Part shown: positions 56,601-64,000 of the stretch, in pieces | Layout of the letters: each line of letters begins with the position of its first letter | Numbering within the stretch: the stretch's first letter is position 1 | NCBI GenBank assembly: GCA_022497155.1 | Contig: MU385716.1 | Span: 1,054,001-1,118,000, forward strand | Direction: 5' to 3' | Origin: Whalleya microplaca | Lineage: Eukaryota > Ascomycota > Sordariomycetes > Xylariales > Xylariaceae | DNA: 64,000 nucleotides | Notes under the pieces: generated by a model | The model's input: only the letters and a program-made list of their open reading frames with translations | What the model was told of the DNA's origin: nothing | The model's database searches: none | Made by a program: the position numbers and the translations under genes

Positions 56601-57755
56601 CTATGTAAAGTGAGAAGCATCTCCCCCACGGCGCAGTGAGAGCGGGAGGAACCTAATAATAAGCATTACCCAATCTTGTACGGTTTCAATACCAGTGGAG
56701 TATTTACGTTCGCGAAACGAGCACGAATTGCTGCATAATGGCCTTCTGTCGTTCAAGGAGAATAGCCCCTGTCAATTGACAGGGGAAGCAAGTATCTGAA
56801 CGACCGCCGGGATCTTGCGCAATTCCTTTCCATTCTTGGCAGCCTTCATCTGCACGCGAGACTGGGCAGACAGGCAAGCCGGCTTCCCAAAGGTCACCGA
56901 GCTCCACCCGGGGCCACATCCCTTCCGCCACTCAGAGACCTACATAGACTCCCACAGCGGAGAGGCAGAAGAGGGTCGAGATACTAGGTGCGTACGTCAA
57001 GCTGCCGGAACGCCCACTAACACATAGTAATACCACCACCCCATCGACGGATTCAGGGGGTTTTAACCTAGCTCCAGCATACTTATACGGAATGCTATGT
57101 AGGTACAGTATGTACGAACCTCTGGATCCATCGAGTGTCCGCTTTTCCCCAGCCCTAATTCCTATCGACAATTGGTTGACTGAAATCGAGGCCCGTATGT
57201 CCACTAGGATACATGCACTTACATATGTCTCTCCCTCGCTCTCCATGATGCACCTGTGATCCTCTCGTTTTCTCTTCGTGATACTCTTTTTTCCTGTTTC
57301 CTACTTGTCTCTGATTCAGGTGTAGTGAGGTTACCTCGTCCGCACAAGATTCAGAGCCATGAATATTACCTAAACTCACCCTTCAACAAGATTTGCCGTT
57401 CCTTTCGGCCTTTGCCTGGTTGCGGGCTTGACCTGATCGCGCCTTTGCTTGCCTTGCTATTAAGTTTCCGAGCAGACTTGATTGAATATACTGGAACTCG
57501 TGATCCTTAAGTTATACTGAGTACAAACGAATCAACCTTCCGGTAGTGACGCGCTCACGATACTTTCTCGCTTCCGCCCAGCTTATGCGACGTCTAACCC
57601 GATAAGATACTATCTCGATCCTGAGGAAACTAGACTTGGTACTTGGGTGCTCGCTGCAGTATAAGAGCTGCTAGACTTTGTGGGACTTACTGAGGACTGG
57701 ACATACCTAAGGCGCTTCCCTAGTGATATAAAATAGGTGGGACAGCTTGGGCGAT
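50695..57755. other. 7-kb gene-poor region, possibly accessory or decayed
   Basis: No intact gene can be supported in 7 kb, the longest gap in the window. It contains a 7-nt tandem repeat and scattered frames of 60-150 codons. Two minus-strand frames at 52919-53242 and 53515-53751 are the most protein-like, but neither matches a family I recognise, and stops and frame breaks separate them. No terminal repeats or transposase motifs are seen. Confidence 0.5.
51325..51348. repeat. 7-nt tandem repeat AGTGTGC, 3.4 copies
   Basis: Three perfect adjacent copies of AGTGTGC followed by AGT, in the gene-poor region. Confidence 0.9.
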
Positions 57756-59557
57756 ATGGCAAATACAACATTGGAAGCCATGCGGGGCGGGTGCCCTGCA
57801 CCATTTTTCAACGATTTGTCATTCCCTACAAGTGGCGGACGTAGGTTTCGATCCTATCCTCTTCTTAGTCTCTTCTAATCGTGTTATAGATATCGAAGGC
57901 CGACTATGTTCACCTTTCGGAACTTTAACTTGTTGCCTACCTTGCCCGATGACGGACTGGACGTACCCGGACAACTTCAATGAATCTACGGGGGCGGCCA
58001 ACTGGATCAATGTGATTGGGATGATTTGCTGTGGCTTCCTATTAATTTCGTGGATTGTACTACCCGTGGAGAAGACGCATCGTCATTATCTAAGTATCAG
58101 TTTAACCTGTGCTGTTGTATTGATGAACGTGAGTCAACTCCCAGCTAAGATGGTAGTTTTGGTAATGGTTTGGGCTAATATATCACAGTTGGGTTTCATT
58201 GTCCCGTTAGCGGCAAAGCCGAACCAATGTTATAACGAGATCACTCCACATGACATGGACTCAAGTTCGGTATGCGCAGTTTCAGGAGCTTTCCTGCTTG
58301 CGGGTGGATGGGCCGGCATCATGTGGATTTTCTTGAGAGCACTTTCTCTGCACCTCCAGATCTGCTGGCAACTAGTTGTCGGTCGAAACTACATGTGGTT
58401 CTCTCAAATTCTCGGCTGGGGCATACCCATCGTGGGTTTGGTCGTCCTACTGGTCTTTAGCGGAGTCTCATTCCGTTTCGGCGCGACCTGCCACATCAAT
58501 CATGAGAACAGCTTGGCCGACTTCTGGATTCCATTACTGGTCTTCGCGGGACTCACGGTCATTATTCAGTTTGCCACTTTTGGATACTGTATCCGAGTCT
58601 ACCTTGCATCCTTGAATGACAACAGTACTACAACCGAGGGTTCAGGTATGCCTTCGTATTCTAACAGTATCCGCACTATGACGCCTCGTCAGGCATACCG
58701 ACGAGTTCGACGTGTCATTCAACTTCAATGGCGTGGAATCGTTATTGTATTGATCATTATCACCGATGTTATCTTCTTCGCTGTTATCTTTGTGTTCTTG
58801 GATAATACCGTTGAACAGATAAAGGAAAACCCGAGCAAAGCTTTGCCGTGGGCTACGTGTCTGGTAGTATTCCAGGGTGATAAGAACAAGTGTCTGGATA
58901 TGGCGGATGATCTGGTTGTCAGTCTGCCAACAGTGACTGCAGTCCTGATACTTCTTGCGGTAAGTAGCTACAAGACGGGCCTAGTATGCTTCATCAGCTA
59001 ACTCAAGGCTCTAGATGAATGGTATTTGGCTGCTTCTGCTCCTCGGCCGGTGGTCGATGGTCACCGGCTGGGTAGAGCTTTTTACTGCCCTTAGCGGCAA
59101 ACGGAACAAGAAGGAGTTCGTGTCCGTGGATGCACGAATAGATATCAAGCAGGACCCCCGATCTTATGAAATGTTGTCTCGCGACTCCGGAAAGCCCGAA
59201 AACGTACTGACTCCGATTAGCGCGACGAAATCACCCACCTCCACCCGAGGTGGACGCCAGACTCCCGATTACTTCGGTCACACGGCACGATATCAACCCC
59301 ATCAACGGTCGTTCTCTTCTCCACGACCACCACAACAGTTACATTGGGATACAATGCAATCCTATGAGCAACCGTATCCCCAATCACCCCCATTAGCACA
59401 CCCTCACGAGTACGAAAACATGAACCCCTTGGGCATGAATCGGATAGAGAAGGACGAAGAAGCCCAGTCTCCACGCTCACAGTCGAGATCGCAGTCGAGG
59501 TCACAATTTAACACCCCGAGAGTACCCGATTTCGGTCGCGATCAAGTTTTTATTTGA
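57756..59557 (+). CDS. seven-helix receptor, fungal Frizzled/Smoothened-like family
   Basis: Four exons: 57756-57840, 57890-58128, 58189-58959 and 59015-59557, in total 545 residues. I chose the ATG at 57756 because exon 1 supplies the family N-terminus (GGCPAPFFNDLSFPTSGG) and joins across a 49-nt intron to IEGRLCSPFGTLTCCLPCP. The later ATG at 57957 would start inside the domain. Intron 2 (58129-58188) is 60 nt and stop-free but has a clean GTGAGT donor, a CTAAT branch and a CAG acceptor. Its removal restores VVLMNLGFIVPLAAKPNQCY. Seven hydrophobic segments are visible between about residue 69 and 390. The cytosolic tail (about 390-545) is rich in Pro, Gln and RSQSRSQ repeats with many possible phosphorylation sites. 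It is probably a plasma-membrane signalling receptor; the ligand is unknown and the extracellular Frizzled cysteine-rich domain is not present. Confidence 0.87.
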
Positions 59558-60999
59558 AGAAAAAATTGTTATACCCACCAAGTCTATTCGCACCATAACA
59601 TGTACTTACCCGTGTCACGGTGGTTCTAGCACCCTGAGTGTATATAGAATTTCGGGCTAATAGCGCGGCGTCTTTGGGAATTTTTGACGAATTTTGGTTC
59701 GATAGAGCCGCTTTGGGCGCATGCAAGATACATTCTATCGACGGTTTGCAACCATCAAGCAGCTATGCTGCAATTGGCTGCAAGGACTTTGTACTTGAGG
59801 ATTGTATGGATTATGGGCAAGACGAAAAAGTATTATTATTGTTATTATGGGGTATTCAAAATATGAGTACAACATTCAAAAGGAGGACATGAGGTTCGGC
59901 TTACCGACATGCGATACCCAGGTGCGGTCTCATCTGCCGAAGGCAAGGAGGAGGATGTGTGGATAAGGAAAATATGAGCCTACGAAGCCCCAGCAGGTCC
60001 CGAAGCCACTCCAACTGATGAGTGTGGACGGCCTCGCATAGTCTAGTCACTTGATACGTAAAGGTATATCAAAATCACCAAAAATCAATAATTCTATATG
60101 TCAAATAAGATGCTATCAAGCAACTACGTGCCTACGCATGATTCGATTCTTATGCTCCGCTTCGTCAGTAGACATCACAAGTTAGTCAGATCGAGACTGG
60201 CTTGAAACAGGGTTGGATGCGGTGAAGGCTGTTGATCTAGATCATCAAATTGAACAACTTATTGCTTCAGTGCCTTACTCATACCCCCGTCCTTGCCAAA
60301 CCTCAAACCGCGAGAGTTGCATGACCAAGTATTTAGATGGACCAGACAGACACATCGTATGCTGAGTATTTGTGATGCTGACAGGCCCTATAAAGAATAA
60401 GAATAAGATTCAGAAGTAAGACATTACTGCATATTTCATATACCTCCAAGCATTGAACCTATCAAGCTATACTCGGCCTAGCTAAAATGCAAATGAATTC
60501 TTACTGCATACCCCGTACACTCTTCAAGTAGTCTCTAAGGTAGTTTATCTTACATACCATAGAGTTAGGTAAATATACTTTCTGATATAATATATCTTAT
60601 GCGTCTTATATACAGTGAGTGGATGTAAATACCCTAGTCACTACATGTACCTAGGTATGCATGTATGTACGTCAGAGCGGCTTGCCTTACATAAGATAAG
60701 ACTGGATAGGGAGTTGGAGGGGTGATTGTCCGGGCACCGGGCTGCTGTAACTTGGGTACGCGCCGCAGCATTGCGTAGCAGCCGGCGGCTTTCCCTTCTT
60801 ACAACTCAACTCAGCTCAAGCTCAGCTCAACAACAACATCGCTATTCAACCTTTATCTAGATTAATTGAGCCCACAGGTTACAATGGGCTCTCTGATACT
60901 GTTACCTGTGGTCACGTCTTGTTACAAAGTATTGGGTAGCGGTTCTGTCCATAACTCCATCTAATAATCAATCATCCATTCATTCATTAGCCATCGAAT
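59558..60999. other. tandem intergenic region, nothing recognised
   Basis: About 1.4 kb between the receptor stop and the GH5 start. AT-rich, with a GTAC/CATG-rich tract near 60640-60672. No gene is supported. Confidence 0.6.
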
Positions 61000-62298
61000 A
61001 TGATACCCGTCCTCCTTTGCAGCCTTCTCCTCGTTCTGGGCGGCTATGTCCATTACATGTGGAGAGCCGAGGCCGCCCTCCACGAGCCATGGGTTCCGGA
61101 TGCCGGCGCCCGACTCTTCAGCGAGCGACCCCTACCCCCTTTTAAGGAAGAATCAAGTATAGACACCTACGCACTGCCGCTGCGTACCCACGGTCGCGAC
61201 GTCGTCGATGCCACCGGCCGCCGCTACAAGCTCGCCAGCGTCAACTGGTATGGCGCCAGCGACGAGGTCTTCATTCCCGGCGGCCTAGACGTCCAGCACC
61301 GGTCCGTCATCGCCGCCACCATCCGTCTCCTCGGCTTCAACAGCGTGCGCCTGCCCTACTCCGACGAGATGGTCATGCTCAATCCACATATCCTTCCTCA
61401 CCTCCTCACCGCGAACCCCGACCTCATTGGCCTGCGTGCATTGGATGTATACCAAGCCGTAGTCGAGGCAATGACCGATGCCGGCATCGCTGTCATACTA
61501 AACAATCACATCACCACCTCGACCTGGTGCTGCGGCGCCGACCCCTGCGATGCCGGCTGGGCGAACGACCACCTCGGCCCCCTATGTAGAGTATCTCAAA
61601 CTGAGGAGGATTGGATACAGCACTGGGAGACGGTCATGGGCCGCTTCGTGGACAACCCGCGCGTCATCGGTGCCGACCTCAGGAACGAGGTGCGCGGCGT
61701 ATGGGGCACAATGACGTGGGACCGCTGGGCGACGGCGGCCGAGAAGTGCGGGAACAGACTGCTCAAGATGAACAAAGACTGGCTCATCATCGTCGGCGGG
61801 ACCGAATCGGGGAACGACCTCCAGGGTGTGTACTCTCGCCCCGTGAAGCTCGACGTCGAGAACCGCGTCGTGTACTCGGCGCACGTGTACGCCTGGTCGG
61901 GCTGGGGCAGCAAGGAGGGGCGCTTCGCGAAGCGCAGCTACGCCTCCTTCATCCTCGCCATGCGCAAGAACTGGGCCTACCTCGTCGAGGACGACATCGC
62001 GCCCGTCTGGGTCGGCGAGTTCGGGGCCCCGCGGAACCCCGGCGCCGGCGACGCCAACTACTGGCAGAACCTGCTGAAATACCTCAAGCGCATCGACGCC
62101 GATTTCGGGTACTGGGCGATCAACCCGCGCAAGCCCAAGGACCACGAGCCGGAGACGTACTCGCTCGTCGAGGACGATTGGATCACGCCGGTCTTGGATT
62201 ACCGCATGCGTGATATGACCGAGCTCATTGCCGGTAGCGATGGCGGTGTCGGTGTCGATGTCGGGGATACCCGGGAGAATGAATTGAAGAAGCGTTAA
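61000..62298 (+). CDS. GH5 glycoside hydrolase, membrane-anchored
   Basis: An intronless frame of 432 residues. Residues 1-20 form a hydrophobic segment (VLLCSLLLVLGGYVHYMW) without an obvious cleavage site, so the protein is probably a type II membrane enzyme rather than freely secreted. The clan A barrel shows GFNSVRLPYS, AVILNNHITTSTWCC, the acid/base glutamate in DLRNEVRG (Glu230), His295 and Tyr297 in YSAHVYAW, and the nucleophile in PVWVGEFGAP (Glu340). These fit GH5 (cellulase-superfamily) enzymes acting on beta-glucans or related polymers. No carbohydrate-binding module is present. The frame is GC-rich relative to its surroundings. Subfamily and substrate are not certain; a role in wall glucan or glycolipid processing is as plausible as plant cell-wall degradation. 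Confidence 0.88.
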   Translation: MIPVLLCSLLLVLGGYVHYMWRAEAALHEPWVPDAGARLFSERPLPPFKEESSIDTYALPLRTHGRDVVDATGRRYKLASVNWYGASDEVFIPGGLDVQHRSVIAATIRLLGFNSVRLPYSDEMVMLNPHILPHLLTANPDLIGLRALDVYQAVVEAMTDAGIAVILNNHITTSTWCCGADPCDAGWANDHLGPLCRVSQTEEDWIQHWETVMGRFVDNPRVIGADLRNEVRGVWGTMTWDRWATAAEKCGNRLLKMNKDWLIIVGGTESGNDLQGVYSRPVKLDVENRVVYSAHVYAWSGWGSKEGRFAKRSYASFILAMRKNWAYLVEDDIAPVWVGEFGAPRNPGAGDANYWQNLLKYLKRIDADFGYWAINPRKPKDHEPETYSLVEDDWITPVLDYRMRDMTELIAGSDGGVGVDVGDTRENELKKR

Positions 62299-64000
62299 TA
62301 GGAATTCGATTTGATAGACTTGAAGGTTGTGAATTAGCGATGGAAATACCACGGAAGCGCATTGCATATAGTCTCTAGTAGCACGGCATTTGGATACTCA
62401 CTATTATCATGGTTGAATACCTCGGTGGGTAGCTGTTTAGATTTCAAGCAGTTTTGTATTAGAAGGAGCGTTCATCCTTGGAGCACAAGGAGAAGAAATT
62501 GTATAGTTGTATAGGTACTTGCTAGTCAAGGAGAGAATCTGAAAATAACTCGTCATGGGTTGTGTAAAAGAAGTGTTATTAGAGGAAATTCCACCATTTA
62601 CGGTCAGGAATGTGCATATGTGTTTTCTGCGACAAGACGCCACATAGTCAGCATTTATTTCTATTCTTCTCCTTTCTAGCCATTCTGCCAATCCCGAGTT
62701 ACGGCTTTTGTAGACACGACTTCCTTAAAAATTGTCCGACAAGTTGGAAACTGTGCGGACTTCTTGTCTCCTTCCCTTTCAACCCCTATCCCCTTCTACT
62801 TGTTTTTCTTTTCCCTGCCGGATAGACTAGCCAAATTACCAACTGCAAATAATGATTAAGTATGTACGATTGGAAAGACTTATTCAGGTGAGGGCAACGG
62901 GGTTATGGGAAGATATAAAGGAGAAAAGGTGTGATTGGTATTGAAGAGTTGGTCTTACAGTTGTTCATCTATTATTGTGTTGCAGCCTGCGTGCAAATAA
63001 AGTATCAAGACGACTATGGGTTGAGTACTGAAAGTGTATTCAGCTAGACCTTCTCTATCACTTCTACAGATAAGGGGTTGAATCGCAAGGCATGTACTCT
63101 GATTGAGCATGACAGTCATGTTTTCTTCATGAGAAGGAGACCATGGCCTAATGCCACTCACGGGACTCACTGCCTTGTCTACACATACCTAGCGTTGTTA
63201 TCTACTGTAAACTTCTAACATATGAGTTTTAGGCCCTAGGTTGCAGGTTGAGAAACTCAAATTTTCTGCTATATAAAGTCGTATATTATCCCTTCATATT
63301 ACCATACGGCCTGCCTGTGGCCACCCTTTAGTCCTTTAGATGCCACTTGGTAAACCATGCTACATGTCCTAGCAGAAAGACAAGGAATATGATGTTATTT
63401 GGTATGGGCTTTCTATGTTTGTCACGTAAGTAGTATGATCTCGCTTATTACCCAAGGAACAAACGAAATCGTCTAGCATTCTTGGAGGACGAATTCGCAA
63501 CCAGCACTTCTCCAAGTGTTCTTGCCAGACTGTTACACTACCTTGAGGTCATCGTTCTAAGATAATCAAATAATACGTATGGCCAAGTCCGAGCATCACA
63601 ACTACATAGGACATCTTGACGCTGCTATTGAAGGTGAAGACCCTTGCTTCGAGTGATATCTGATATAGATAAGGACTTTGACGACACTGTGCTATGGAAT
63701 TCCCTCATGTAGTGAAACGCTAGCAATCACAGTGTTTCCTGATAGGTATGCCACAGCACTGGTATTGTTGTGTACCTGTAGAAAGACCATGTAGTGTGCA
63801 TCCGTGCGCGTGATAGATGCGCGAAGGAGCTGCTGGTATTTACTGCCAATGCTTGTAAATGCCCCTGACTTGACGGAGAAATTCGACAACAGGCATGCCA
63901 TGTTGATTTATGCAATGCTGCTTTATAATGACCGAAGTAAGAGAATGTCACTGCTTGATTTACACCGGATCAAGGACTGTAATGTTCAGGTAACCCCCTT
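62299..64000. other. right-end intergenic region, nothing recognised
   Basis: About 1.7 kb of AT-rich sequence after the GH5 stop. The small open frames (62610-62825, 62955-63170, 63692-63951) lack recognisable content. The first few hundred bases should be the GH5 3' UTR. Confidence 0.55.

Noticed and set aside
50695..57755. Transposon or Starship-type element in the gene-poor block
   Set aside because: No terminal repeats, target duplications, transposase, reverse transcriptase or captain recombinase could be seen.
1..64000. Secondary-metabolite gene cluster
   Set aside because: A hydrolase, a PLP enzyme, an acyltransferase and a bZIP factor are present, but they are separated by housekeeping genes and no backbone synthase exists in the window.

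Overview
The window is nuclear DNA from a filamentous ascomycete (Pezizomycotina, most likely Sordariomycetes). The reasons are short introns (mostly 49-175 nt) with GTAAGT-like donors and CTRAY branch points, a HET-domain gene, a Rim15-type PAS/kinase/receiver protein, a Yap-like bZIP factor, a fungal Frizzled/Smoothened-like receptor, and wide intergenic spaces with microsatellites and no operons. The genus cannot be fixed from the sequence alone.

Sixteen protein genes can be supported. Ten are spliced. I assembled their exons by hand from splice sites, and in every case the reading frame closes. Left part (1-18.3 kb): a GT23/FUT8-like type II membrane glycosyltransferase that runs off the left edge (-), a kinesin-7 (KipA/Kip2-like) motor (-), an STK19-family winged-helix protein (-), a histidine-phosphatase/phosphoglycerate-mutase-like enzyme (+) head to head with it, and an HSL-type alpha/beta hydrolase (-). 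Middle part (20.5-34.9 kb, the densest): vacuolar endopolyphosphatase (+), Tpa1/Ofd1 prolyl dihydroxylase (-), a class V PLP aminotransferase/cysteine-desulfurase-like enzyme (+), ribulose-phosphate 3-epimerase (-), eIF3 subunit d (-) and a bZIP transcription factor (-). Right part (36.7-62.3 kb): an LPLAT/AGPAT acyltransferase (+), the 1902-residue Rim15-like kinase (+), a HET-domain protein (-), a 7 kb gene-poor stretch, a seven-helix receptor (+) and a membrane-anchored GH5 glycosidase (+).

The genes do not form one pathway. Most are core housekeeping or signalling genes (translation, pentose phosphate pathway, polyphosphate, nutrient/quiescence signalling, polarity transport), with accessory-looking space around the HET gene. 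I see no biosynthetic cluster, intact transposon, rRNA, tRNA or CRISPR array.

The most interesting signals concern RNA processing. The histidine-phosphatase gene appears to contain a 9-nt microexon followed by a U2-type AT-AC intron, with an in-frame canonical GT-AG exon-skipping alternative. The PLP enzyme gene uses a GC-AG intron. The bZIP gene has an intron whose first bases create a stop codon, so retention would give a truncated factor. The receptor gene has a 60-nt stop-free intron that could be kept in frame.
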